From JACDAE01 sp963717195 (GTDB lineage Bacteria; Chloroflexota; Ktedonobacteria; Ktedonobacterales; Ktedonobacteraceae), in the NCBI GenBank assembly GCA_963717195.1, contig CAVQVR010000001.1, positions 1 through 64,000 on the forward strand: a stretch of DNA of 64,000 nt. The letters are read 5' to 3'. The number at the start of each line of letters is the position of its first letter. Position 1 is the first letter of the stretch. Position numbers and translations under genes: made by a program. The notes beneath the pieces are model-generated. The model was not told where the DNA came from and searched no databases. It was given only the letters and a program-made list of their open reading frames with translations. Shown here piece after piece: positions 37,140 through 47,219 of this stretch.

Positions 37140-38455
37140 ATGTCCACGACTCCCATCCCTCAGCAACCACCCGAAACAACAGTGCCCAGAGGACGCATAC
37201 AGACCTTCCGCGCCTTACGTTATCGCAATTATCGTCTCTTATGGATCAGCCTGGTTGTCTCATCCATCGGAACCTGGCTGCAAATCGTCTCCCAGAGCCT
37301 GCTCGTACTCAAAATCACACATAATTCACCAATAGCGCTGGGCATCGTTTCATTAGCGCAGGCTGCCTCTTTCTTCTTATTCGCCTTCATCGGCGGTAGC
37401 ATTGCTGATCAGAGCGATAAACGCCGCTTCTTACTGGTCACACAGAGCCTCTCACTACTTCTGGCTCTCATACTGGGTCTACTCACGATTACAGGAATCA
37501 TTCAGGTCTGGATGATCGTTCTGCTAGCCTTCTGCTCCGGCACGGTACTGAGCTTCGATCAACCTGCACGCTCCTCACTTGTACCAACCCTTGTGCCACG
37601 TGGAGATCTGATGAATGCTCTTTCTTTGCAATCGATGGTTTTCAATGGTGCAGCTTTTATTGGACCGGCACTGGCAGGTATTTTTATCGAGGTCTTCACA
37701 AACATTGATAGCAACCTGGGTGGGCTTAAAAATAGCCTCTTTCCCTATGCCGGAAACTTTTTTCTCAATGCGATCAGTTTTTCGGGCGTGCTGGTCGTGC
37801 TCTACCTGTTGCGTTTGCCCAAAGAAGCTACAGAACTGAGTACAGCAAAACGGGGACCGCTTCTAGCCTCAATTGGTGCCTCTCTGAGTACAGTAAGACG
37901 GGATACCGCTTTGCCCTGGATCCTCTCAGGATATGGTGCGCTGCTCTTTTTGGCCCCTCTAACACACTCATTCTGCCCATCTTTGCCACACAGATTTTGC
38001 ATCTGTCACCTGTGCAACTTGGTCTGCTCTTCTCTGCCGCCGGTCTGGGCACAATTATCGGATCGCTAGCCGTGGCCTCATTAGGAGATTTTCGCTACAA
38101 AGGTATTCTGCTGCTCTCTTCTCTGCTGCTCTGGACTGCCTCGCTGTTTATTTTTGCGCTCAGTCACGTCTTCTGGCTCTCTCTACTGGTTCTACTGACG
38201 TTTGGGATCGCGCAAAATGGCGTTGGCGCCACGACGATTACACTGCTGCAAACGCGTGTGCCACCACAGATGCGTGGACGCGTGATGAGCTTGAATACAC
38301 TGTTAATTATGGGTGTGCGCCCCCTCGGCGATTTCCCGGCCAGTGGATTGATTGCGTTGATGGGTGGCCCTTTGACGGTATTGCTTTGCGCTTCTATTGT
38401 CGGAGTCTATTCGTTGTATCTACTCGTTGCACGGCCTGTGATACGCACCTTGTAG
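37140..38455 (+). pseudogene. MFS exporter (EntS/MFS_3-like), frameshifted
   Basis: Two frames make one transporter. 37140-37940 encodes the N-terminal half: FRALRYRNYRLLWISLVVS, GGSIADQSDKRR, SFDQPARSSLVPTLVP. After YGALLFL the frame becomes nonsense. The next frame (open from about 37952) reads GPSNTLILPIFA, then HLSPVQLGLLFSAAGLG and PPQMRGRVMSLN, the second half. Adding one base in the GGCCCC stretch (37952-37957) restores a normal protein of about 437 aa. Either the base is missing in the assembly or the exporter is dead. The substrate is unknown. Confidence 0.8.
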
Positions 38456-38499
38456 GAAATTTATATTTTATGCCTTCAAACAAAAGGAGCAATGATACG

Positions 38500-38950
38500 A
38501 TGAGTGAGAAACAGAAACGTCTCCTTTTTCTGTGTACCCATCGCTCTGTTCGTGAACTAATGGCCGCGAGTCTGCTGGCCACTCAAGAACAGAACGTCTG
38601 GGATATTTGGATTGCCCCTGCATCTTTTCCTTCCTATGCCACCGCTTTAGTCCGTCAGATCTCGATGAAGTCCATGTTCCCTTGCTTTCCTCCCTTCAAA
38701 CAGCGGAACTATCCTTTGATCGCTCGTGGGATGAGGGAGTTGTGCTCTGTAGCGGTGCAACGGATCAGTGACCGTTCATTCCAAACGCCAGTCGGCATCG
38801 GTTATGGTCTGTTGAAGATGCTCCAAATCTAATGCTCCCGTTGGAAGTGCGATTGCTGACGTATCGCCGGATTCGTGACGCGCTCTCAACCCTGATGGCC
38901 CTGGAATTTCGTTTCCCGGTAGGATGCTGGCAGTCGTCCCTCAACACAAG
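38500..38950 (+). pseudogene. Low-molecular-weight phosphatase/arsenate reductase-like gene, multiply frameshifted
   Basis: The first frame reads KRLLFLCTHRSVRELMAASL, the P-loop-type start of LMW phosphatase/ArsC proteins, although the HCX5R cysteine site is CTHRSVRE and so atypical. At about 38660 the frame changes: DLDEVHVPLLSSLQ and DRSWDEGVVLCSGA continue in the +1 frame. A third piece (YRRIRDALSTLMALEF, about 38855-38910) lies in another frame. At least two indels make it non-functional as it stands. Confidence 0.5.
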
Positions 38951-38985
38951 TAAATGGCTCATGACAACAGAAAGGAAGACGACCT

Positions 38986-39159
38986 ATGACATTATCTCAA
39001 CCAAGCCAACCAACGCTCATTTCAATTGCTCCTCGTTTTCCTGTCGGAGATCAGCCCTGGGGAATGAAAGAATTTTTCCTCTGTGATCCTTTTCGGAACC
39101 TTCTCCTGTTTGGGGAAAGCATACCCGAAGAGGAGAGCGGCACACAACAAGGAGCGTGA
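38986..39159 (+). CDS. VOC protein with an internal deletion
   Basis: 57 aa with a good ribosome site (AAAGGA). It starts TLISIAPRFPVGD, the first strand of a VOC/bleomycin-resistance protein, and continues directly with QPWGMKEFFLCDPFRNLLLF, the last strand and metal-site region (PWGxxEFxxxDPxGNLLxFxE). About 70-80 residues in between are missing, but the join is in frame. It is probably a deletion derivative and not a working enzyme, though a short peptide could still be made. Confidence 0.55.
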   Translation: MTLSQPSQPTLISIAPRFPVGDQPWGMKEFFLCDPFRNLLLFGESIPEEESGTQQGA

Positions 39160-39170
39160 GGACACGAGCG

Positions 39171-39875
39171 ATGGAAACAGAGCCACAGAGAGAAACAAAA
39201 GCAGAGATTCCCTAGGCTTAGTGGACAACTGACGCCTGGTATTGTGCGCGTAGGAAACACCGTGCGCAGGCTCCCCAAAGGCAATGTCGCGTTTGTTCAT
39301 GATCTTCTGGTCTTCTTGGAGTACCAGGGCTTCCCGTTCGTGCCGCGTTTTTTGGGGATGGATGAGCAAGGCCGTGAAATCCTGAGTTACCTGGAAGGAG
39401 AGATCTGGCCGGACAGTGGCTCTGGACTATCTGATGATCTGCTAGAGCAAACGGCCAGGGCCATTCGGCTCTATCATGTCATGATGCCACGGCTAGATCG
39501 TCATTGGCACAAGGCTCTGAGATTGTTGCCCATCACGAACTGGGACCACACAACACCATTTTCCATGGTGGGGACCTGGTGGGCTTCATCGACTGGGATG
39601 ATGCAGCCCCTGGCACGCGGTTACGTGATCTGGCAAACGCTGTCTACAATTATGTGGATGTGAGCCAGAGCCGGGAATCCGATCCGTTAATACTCGCAGG
39701 CCAGATTACTACCTCGCGAACCTCCTTCATCCTGTGTGTTATCCCAAATGTAAAAAGAGAGCATCAAAGCCACTATGAGAGTACCACCAAACATCATTTA
39801 GTGCTTAACACCACTGGTAGCGGTGAAAGCCAGCGAAAAGGCAAATTGCCAGACATGACTGATAGGCTACCCTGA
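39171..39875 (+). pseudogene. Aminoglycoside phosphotransferase-like kinase, frameshifted
   Basis: Three frames. METEPQRETKAEIP (39171-39212) ends at a TAG; the next frame has LTPGIVRVGNTVRR, VHDLLVFLEYQGFPFVPRFLG and LSYLEGEIWP (N-lobe). Past 39500 a third frame has SEIVAHHELGPHN and LVGFIDWDDAAPGTRLRDL, the catalytic and metal motifs of the APH/choline kinase family. The catalytic aspartate of HxDxxPxN appears as glutamate (HHELGPHN). At least two indels. Substrate unknown. Confidence 0.65.
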
Positions 39876-39916
39876 AAACGTCGGCGAGATGGTCCGTGTA
39901 GATGAGTATACAGCTT

Positions 39917-39945
39917 AGCACACGCTAACGTAGTACACGCTAAGA
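39917..39945 (+). promoter_or_regulatory. Direct repeat with overlapping inverted ends upstream of the propeller gene
   Basis: TAGCACACGCTAACG is followed at once by TAGTACACGCTAAGA, and the outer parts CTTAGC and GCTAAG are complementary. The unit lies about 50 bp before the start of the beta-propeller gene and could be an operator. No regulator is known. Confidence 0.3.
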
Positions 39946-39991
39946 TGAAGATACTTGTAAGGAAAAATTACGAAGAAGGAAAAAAGAAAAA

Positions 39992-41192
39992 ATGGCGACT
40001 CCACTTCAGTCCAGGCCGAAAGTTCAGCCTATGTCATCGAATTTGAATGGCAGGAAACGTAACCGCTTTTCCGGGGGCATGCTCATTAGTATTGGTGTAA
40101 CGCTCGTCATCGCGTTGCTAGCAGTAGGAGTATTTACTGCGCAGAAATTGGTCCCTTCACATGCCGCGCCAGTCGAAGATGGTGGTGCCATCACCACCAT
40201 CAACGGACTAAACACAATCACACAGATCGGTAGCGCCACAAATATTTTAGATAACAACGGCAACCCAGTTACCGCCAACTCTGACCCATATAAAATTGTG
40301 ATTGTGCCGGATGGCCTCGCATCGCCGATCCTGAAGCCAGGGTAATTTGTTAGTCTCCAACATTGGGAACGACGACCATGGGGTCACGATTCCTCAATTT
40401 ATGCAGCAGACCAGCACAGGCAAAAGCATCAATCCACCGACAGCCGTGATGGGACCTGCTGACATGGGTTTCGATAAAGGCAAACTGTTAGTCGCTAATT
40501 CCACAGGCAACAGCGTCTCTATTCTCAACGCTGATGGAACGCTGAATACAACCGTCACCAACCCACTCTTCAATGGCCCGTGGGGTCTGACGGTCGGCAA
40601 TCCCAAAAGTGGTGATCACAATAAAGGTTTGATCTCCTTCTTTGTCGCCAATAAATTGGATGGCAAGATCATGCGCGTCGATGTGACCACGCCTAAAGGA
40701 GCTGCCGCTGCAGCCGCAACGTTTAATGTCGTACAGATCGGTCAATATAACCTGCTTGGTGGTATCTCTAAAATCGACATGCGCTGGCTACCTAAGCTGA
40801 AAGTTGGCAGCCAGGAACTGAAGGACGTACTCGTGACCATCAATCCTGCCAATAACAGCATTGATGCCTTCGCCAAGAGCAGCACGCTAAACGCAGTAAC
40901 AACGCCCATGACGGTTTTCCAGGGTACGCCCTTAAACAATCCTGGCGGTCTGGCGATCAACCCGATGAATGGTGATGCCCTCGTTGTTAATCTCAACGAC
41001 AACAATCTGCTGGAGATCAACCTGAAGACGGCAAAAGTCATCGGCACCAAAACCGTTGATCCTCTAGTTGTGGATGGGCAAGGCAATAATTCAGCTCTCT
41101 TCGGTGTGCTCGCGATCAAAGACAACAATGGGAACCTCAAGGTATTCTATACCGATGATAATACAAATACGCTCAATTCGCTGAGCAAATAA
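39992..41192 (+). pseudogene. Secreted beta-propeller (NHL/YVTN-like) protein, frameshifted
   Basis: One N-terminal membrane helix or signal (MLISIGVTLVIALLAVGVFT) leads to a repeat protein. The first frame stops after ASPILKPG at 40345; the next frame continues LLVSNIGNDDHGVTIPQF, then MGPADMGFDKGKLLVANSTG, FNGPWGLTVG, NPGGLAINP and DALVVNLND, propeller blades of NHL/TIGR03118 type. CCAGGGTAAT has one G too many; with CCAGGTAAT the protein reads PGNLLVSN, about 400 aa. It is presumably exported and bound to the surface. GAAGGA lies before the ATG. Confidence 0.75.
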
Positions 41193-41243
41193 TGGAGTGC
41201 TTTGAATGGATGGGCTGGATCGAAGTGGTGTATAAAGATATAT

Positions 41244-41293
41244 AGAGAGAGCGTGCGGCTGAGATAATGTTATCTCAGCCGCACGCTCTCTCT
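41244..41293. repeat. Palindrome 2 (24-bp arms, 2-nt loop)
   Basis: Perfect inverted repeat with arms 41244-41267 and 41270-41293, loop TG. It lies between the convergent ends of the propeller gene (+) and the CHAT gene (-), so it may end transcription from both sides. It shows no GTAGGGG core. Confidence 0.9.
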
Positions 41294-41386
41294 TTGCAAG
41301 ACGAGAGGGTACCTACGAATGGGGGGAATATTTGACCGACAAAAGTAGATATGATAGAGAAGTCGTATCCTATTGGACCTCCCTCT

Positions 41387-44300
41387 TTAAACATGAGGCG
41401 CTTCACACTGTTCACAGAAACGCGTATAAGCCGCTTCCAGATGATGCTCCGTCACAAATGCTTTTACCTTTGCCTCTAAATCTACCCGCGCGGGATGTTC
41501 CAGGCGCTGATCCAGGTTGAGAGCCTGGAACCAGCAGTCGAGTGCGGAATCATAGTTCCCCTGCACCTGCGCCAACTCACCCATGCGACGCAGGACCGCC
41601 CCCTGTTCAGCAGGAGTATCAAGCTCCTTCGCTATCGTTAGAGCTTCCCGGTAATAGCGCTCGGATTCAGTATAGTGCAGCAGAGTACGTGCCACATCAC
41701 CCAGACCACGTAACGTTCGCCCATATAACTGCCTTGCCTCCTGTTGATGCGCAATAGTGAGCGCCTGCTCATAGTAATCTTTCGCATTCAGGTAGTCGCC
41801 TTCCATATATGCAATAGTCCCCAGTGCATTGAGAACACGGGCCTGATCAACACGATCTCCAGCGGCTGTAAACATGGAAAGAGCCTCGTCATAACAAGTG
41901 CGAGCCTCTGGTAGCTTGCAACGTGCACGCAAGATATTCCCTCGGACATATACAGCCCACGCCTCGCCACGACGCACACCCTGCTCATGGAACAGTGTAA
42001 ACGCATCATTACAACACCGTTCCGCGTCATCAAGTTGTTCCAGGTCCGTGTAGAGAACGCTCTGATCGATCAAGACCCAACCCTGACTTGCCTGCAGTCC
42101 CGACTCATGAAAGAGGCGATAGGCTTCTTCATAGTCACGCAGCGCATTTTTGTATTGACCAAATGCCTCATAGACCATTCCCCGATCTCGCAATATTGAG
42201 GCACAGCCTTCTTGATCATTCAAAGAGCGAAAAGTTGTCAGCGCCTCAGCAAAATGACCAAGAGCTTCATAATATGATCCAAGGCCACGGCAAACCTCGC
42301 CCAGGACGAATTGCATCCAGGCTTCTCCTTTAGAGTGAGCCGCTTCGCGGAAAAGAGCGAGCCCTTCCTGCGCATATTGGTTGGCAAGCCGGAAATTACC
42401 TTCTTCACGCAACAGGAGCGCCATTTCATAGAGCACCCAGCCAGCTTCAATGTTTTCGTGCAGTTGTCTGAAAATTTCCAGGCTACTCCTGAGGTATCCT
42501 TCAGCTTCCGCGTACTGCCCCTGCTGACGGAGAATTGCACCAAGGCAACAAAGCAACTGACCTTCGCCCACCTTATCTTCGATGCTGGCCGCATGAATCT
42601 CTGCCCGACTCAGCATCGCCAGCAGTTCCGTCGCGTGTCCACGCCCCGCAAGCGTCCATGATGCACGCACCGCCAGCCGCACTGCCGCCTGCATATCCTG
42701 TACCTCTCCTGCACATTCCAGGTGATCAAAGGCCACAAACCACTCCTCAGGTGCAGGCTGTGGCAATGAGGCATAATACATGGCAACCGCGCGATGCACG
42801 CGACACCGCTCCGCAAGAGGGAGATGCGAGAACGCAAAATTGCGCACCTGGGGATGAATGGTATAGACACGACCGTCAAATTGCACAAAAGATGCCCGCA
42901 CCAGTTCATCACGTGCCTCACGCCATTGCTCTGCCAGGTCTGCCGGAATAACCTCGTCTATTTTCTGCTCATGCCCATTCTGTCGCTCATACTCATGTGC
43001 TAATCGCACCGGGGTATGCGCCATAGCCAGCGCTTCAGGAGCGGCTAGCACCTGAATCTGCTCACGACTGAACGGTAGTTTGAAAACGGAGAGATAGGCC
43101 AGTAGCAGGCGTGCCTGCGGACTGACACGCCGATACGCAATCTCTAGAACGGCAAGAATACCTGCGAGAGGAGTGCCACGTAATTCATCGCGTACCTCTT
43201 CCAACGAACGCGTTGCCGCTTCTGGCGTATAGACTCTTCCACCGATCGAACGCGTCGCGCCAAAGATCAGCTCAGCTCCCAGTGGATAGCCATCTAACAA
43301 TGTACAAATCTCGCGTAGAACGGCCTGTTGCTTACTATCATAGAAACGAATACGTTGATCCAGGCCGCTAGCAGTGGCCAGCTCTGCAAAAAGCGCAAGC
43401 AGATCTCCATCTGCCATCTTCTCCACCCGATATTCATACCAGCGACAATGACTCCCTCCAGTAACCGGCAACGTATCAGGATTTGAGCGCGACGTGAGCA
43501 GGACCACTGCCTCTTGCGGTACATTGGCCAGAAAATGCAGCCACTCTTCCAGTTCGGTAAAATCATGCACTTCTTCAAAGCCATCCAGCAGGATGAGACT
43601 GGGCAATTCTCGGCTAGCAAGCGAGCGTAATGTGCCCAACACGAGGCGAGCACGATGACTGGCATCAGCAGTGGTAGAACGTGTTGGAATATGTAAATGA
43701 TCCATCATCTCCAGCGAGGCATCTGCAAAAGGTTTGCCTCCCTGCAGCGACACACCGATAATACCGCCAGGAAACTTTGCCTTATTGCGTTGCGCGACTT
43801 CAAGGGCCAGGGCGCTCTTGCCAATACCAGCAGGTCCGGTTAGAGCAAAATGATGTATTCCATGGCGCAAGCGCTGATTTCTGGTCATACCTGGACGTGG
43901 TTCGCTGGTAGCTACAGTGAGCAATTCATCCAGGTCATTTAACTCATGTATCCGACCAATAAATGCTTCAGGTGCACCCAGATAGGCCAGAGGATGCTCA
44001 TGATCCTCAGATGCATTCCGATGCGCCAGCAAGGGGACGGGTCCTTCATCATTGTCCATTACCTGCCGATACAGGACCGGAATAAACCAACTCTTCTGCT
44101 GCATCGGGAGCAATGCCTGACGAGCACGTGCCAACGCTTCTTCCAGCGTACGTCCATCAACCAGTGCCTCATAAAAATGGCGCACAAAAACCGGGCTGAG
44201 ATCATCCTGCAATGAGAAAGGCATGGCAACTACGGCAGGAACCTGCGCTGTCACCAGGGCAGTCGCTAATGTAGCATCGACTACTGGTCGCCCTGAACGA

Positions 44301-45281
44301 CGTTGCTCGCCCGTTACTGTAGCCGTTTCACAGGCCGAGAAGACCGCAAGATGAACGTCACTGCTCAAGAACAGGTCACGCAACGATTGGGTATCAATGT
44401 AATGATTGCAGCCCTCTTCATTACAAAAGCAGAGGTAGGTCTGCGGCTTAATGCGACTGAGAGATGTTCCACAGGCGCTACACTTACGTACATCAGCTTC
44501 ATTCATCGCCCCACATTCATCACGTGGGCAAAGCCTTCCATAAGTACCATGTCCATCGAAATGCACGACATAGCAGGGAATGGCAGTATCATTATCATCC
44601 AGCACACTGGCACCGCCATAGGAATTCAGGTAGCACACCAGGTTATCGAAGGTCGGTGGTTCCAGACGATCTAGAAAAACGTGGCCCATCTCAATCAGTG
44701 GAAGCAATGCACTTCTCAGCTCTTCATAACTACGCTCCGTTTCCAATGGAACACAATCAGCAGGTGAAGCGCCAATGTAGAGCACACGCAAAGGTGGATG
44801 CACAGGGAGCTCGCCCCCACCTGGCATATCTGGTAACCAGAGAGCGCGAGTCAATGTAAAGATACCTGTTACCAGGAGAAAATGATTTCCATTATGTAAA
44901 AGTTCCCAGGGATAGCGCACGAAACTCATCGCAGCCAGGGCCGAAAATAAAAGTGAATGCCACCGTTCCGCGTCGTTTTAACGTCCGTTGAATAACGGTG
45001 CGTAATACGGCTTGCACTGATTGCTCTGCTGGTTCAGCGCGATCTGCGGTTGCCGTCTCCGACCCACAGAGTGCCCGGAAAAGGCGATGACCAATTTCAC
45101 GTAATTCATTATAACTACTATCAAGATTATTTAACTTTTTTTGCAGGGCATTCATCTGTCGAGGTGTATACGGTGGCACAAAACGCCCTATAACCGTACG
45201 TCCTGACCACCCTTCTTTTAATTCCAACTCGAAAGCACCATCCTCACGATGGCGAAATAATAAGCTTAGTGTCTCTCCCAT
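41387..45281 (-). pseudogene. CHAT peptidase-NTPase-TPR protein, frameshifted
   Basis: The frame 44929-41387 (1180 aa) begins inside a CHAT (caspase-HetF-associated) domain. The first 110 residues lie in another frame (45281-44892) that reads HREDGAFELEL and TVAFTFIFGPGCDEFRAL. CTATCCCTGG should be CTACCCTGG: removing one T gives RALPWELLHNG, the canonical CHAT junction. The catalytic His lies in VVHFDGHGTYG and the Cys in AVFSACETA. Between them is an insert with CPRDEC and KCSAC, a zinc-ribbon-like set. Next come a STAND/NB-ARC NTPase (TGPAGIGKSAL, LILLDGFEE, LLTSRS) and about ten TPRs. Such proteins resemble bacterial immune or death effectors. An extended -10 TGCTATACT lies about 80 bp upstream. 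Confidence 0.82.
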
Positions 45282-45360
45282 GCCCCATGACCTTCATGAA
45301 AAAATATAGTCGCAAAGATACTTACTTGCCACGACTGTCAGGCAGGATGCCTTATTGTTA

Positions 45361-45369
45361 AGTATAGCA
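45361..45369 (-). promoter_or_regulatory. Extended -10 promoter element of the CHAT gene
   Basis: On the minus strand TGCTATACT (extended -10) lies about 80 bp upstream of the CHAT start. The -35 is weak, as expected for extended -10 promoters. It is a prediction from sequence alone. Confidence 0.3.
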
Positions 45370-45453
45370 TAAATTTCGGTAAAATGAGAGACTTTATGTG
45401 CAAAAACAGATGGAAGCAATCAGAAATTGCTGCAAGAGTGGAATTAAAGGAAT

Positions 45454-45520
45454 TCAGAGTGAGGAACAGAATACTTTTCGGGCCTATTTTGCTCGAAAAG
45501 TATTCTGTTCCTCACTCTGA
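45454..45520. repeat. Palindrome 3 (27-bp arms, 13-nt loop)
   Basis: Perfect inverted repeat with arms 45454-45480 and 45494-45520, loop of 13 nt. It lies 20 bp after the obgE stop and upstream of the CHAT gene, both on the minus strand. It could end obgE transcription, but no U-run follows. Confidence 0.9.
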
Positions 45521-45539
45521 GATATGGGAGAATAGGGTG

Positions 45540-46844
45540 CTACTCCCCCCAATATAACTCAATTTTGCCGAAGCGGACCGTATCGCCAACCGTAACACCG
45601 GCCTCTTCTAGTGCCTTCGTAATACCCATCTTTCTGAGCGTCACCTGCAGTCGATCCATACTCTCCTCACTATCCTGGTTGGTCATGCCCACGGCACGCT
45701 CGACACGCTTGCCATGGACCACATACACATCATCCTCTTTCGAAATAGTGAAGGCATCGTCTGGTTGTGGACGCAGCACCGGCCCATCCTGCATATCCAG
45801 AGCCTGGGCCGCAGCTCGCTCGGCCTCTTCCTGCTGAATCTCTAGCAAGCGGTGTGACGCATATTGCATAAGCTCCTCAGTACCCTGATGAGCGGCTGCT
45901 GAGATGGCGAAGACAGGATATCCTGCCGCTTCAGCCTGCTCCTTGAGTGCGAGCCAGAGTTCCTGGGCCTCTGGAATATCCATCTTATTCAAGACGACGA
46001 TCTGCGGGCGCGTTGCCAGTTGCTTATCATATGCATGCAGTTCACGATTAATAGCCTGGAAGTCCTCCCAGGGATCACGATCAAATGCAGCTCCATCCAG
46101 CATATGAATCAGTAAACGCGTACGTTGGACATGGCGCAAAAATTCGTGACCGAGGCCCACACCCTCGGCTGCACCCTCAATCAGGCCAGGAATATCGGCC
46201 AGCACGAAACTGTACCCATCGCCCTGTCGCGCCTGCCCGATCTCAACCACGCCCAGATTCGGTGCCAGCGTCGTAAAGGGATAATCGGCGATTTTTGGAT
46301 GCGCCGCCGTCACAACAGACAACAGCGTCGATTTTCCAGCATTTGGATAGCCCACCAGTCCGACATCGGCGATCAAGCGTAATTCGAGCGTCAGCCAGTG
46401 CTCCTCGCCGGGCTCGCCCCTCTGAGATTCTTTGGGAGCCTGATTCGTCGAGGTTGCATAATGGACATTGCCCAGACCACCACGTCCACCACGCGCAACC
46501 ATTACATTCTGACCAGGATCGATCAGGTCTGCGACAACCTGGTGCGTATCGGCATCACGAATAATGGTGCCGCAGGGAACGGTTAGCGTAATATCTTCGC
46601 CCTTCGCGCCGTGCATCTTCTGGCCTGCTCCCGCCCCACCACTCTCTGCCTTAAAGTGCTGGCGATAGCGAAAATCGATGAGCGTATTCAAATTTGTCGT
46701 GGCTTCAAAGTAGACGCTACCACCTCTACCGCCATCGCCGCCGTCAGGGCCGCCATTGGGCGCGAACTTCTCACGACGGAAATGGATCGAGCCATCGCCT
46801 CCATTGCCCGCCTTTACATAAATTTTTGTATGATCGAAGAGCAT
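45540..46844 (-). CDS. obgE: Obg family GTPase (ObgE/CgtA)
   Basis: 434 aa, normal. The N-terminal Obg fold is glycine-rich (GNGGDGSIHFRREKF, GPDGGDGGRGG). The G domain has LVGYPNAGKSTLL (G1), PFTTLAPN (G2), ADIPGLIEGA (G3) and NKMD (G4). The C-terminal 70 residues form the OCT domain (FTISKEDDVYVVHGKRVERA), found in many Gram-positive-type Obg proteins. It binds the 50S subunit and takes part in ribosome assembly and stress signalling. Not in an operon with rpmA here, which is a common arrangement elsewhere. Confidence 0.95.
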   Translation of the reverse strand: MLFDHTKIYVKAGNGGDGSIHFRREKFAPNGGPDGGDGGRGGSVYFEATTNLNTLIDFRYRQHFKAESGGAGAGQKMHGAKGEDITLTVPCGTIIRDADTHQVVADLIDPGQNVMVARGGRGGLGNVHYATSTNQAPKESQRGEPGEEHWLTLELRLIADVGLVGYPNAGKSTLLSVVTAAHPKIADYPFTTLAPNLGVVEIGQARQGDGYSFVLADIPGLIEGAAEGVGLGHEFLRHVQRTRLLIHMLDGAAFDRDPWEDFQAINRELHAYDKQLATRPQIVVLNKMDIPEAQELWLALKEQAEAAGYPVFAISAAAHQGTEELMQYASHRLLEIQQEEAERAAAQALDMQDGPVLRPQPDDAFTISKEDDVYVVHGKRVERAVGMTNQDSEESMDRLQVTLRKMGITKALEEAGVTVGDTVRFGKIELYWGE

Positions 46845-47219
46845 AATTTATCCTCAGCACGTATTGCTATAAAATTGCTTATTGTATGGTGCCATGGAGT
46901 ATACCACATCGAGCGGGTCGGTGGTAGTAGACGTTTTCCATCGGGTGAGCATCGTTTTTTTGCTGAATGGCAAACTTCAGGTGAGTAGCTGACTCTACAA
47001 GCGCCTGGACTTCGTAGAGTCTGAGCGTACTGCTCCTGGTGTGGGCCTGGAACTGCTGCTCGCTGCGCCTGAGCTCGGAGTATAAGCTGATAAACAGACC
47101 GTTACCTTGCCAGGCTGAAACTCCTCCGGGGCAGAAACCCAGGGGAGTTCGCCAACAACATCAAGGGATGACGCATGTGTTTCACAGAGGGTGCCACTGC
47201 CCTCTATTAGCGAAACTGG
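46845..47219 (+). other. Intergenic gap, only weak hairpins
   Basis: 375 bp between obgE and the GH12 gene. It holds a stem GACTCTAC/GTAGAGTC (46991-46998 and 47014-47021) and AGAGGG/CCCTCT just before the GH12 stop; the latter may be a terminator of the minus-strand GH12 gene. No coding remnant recognised. Confidence 0.35.
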
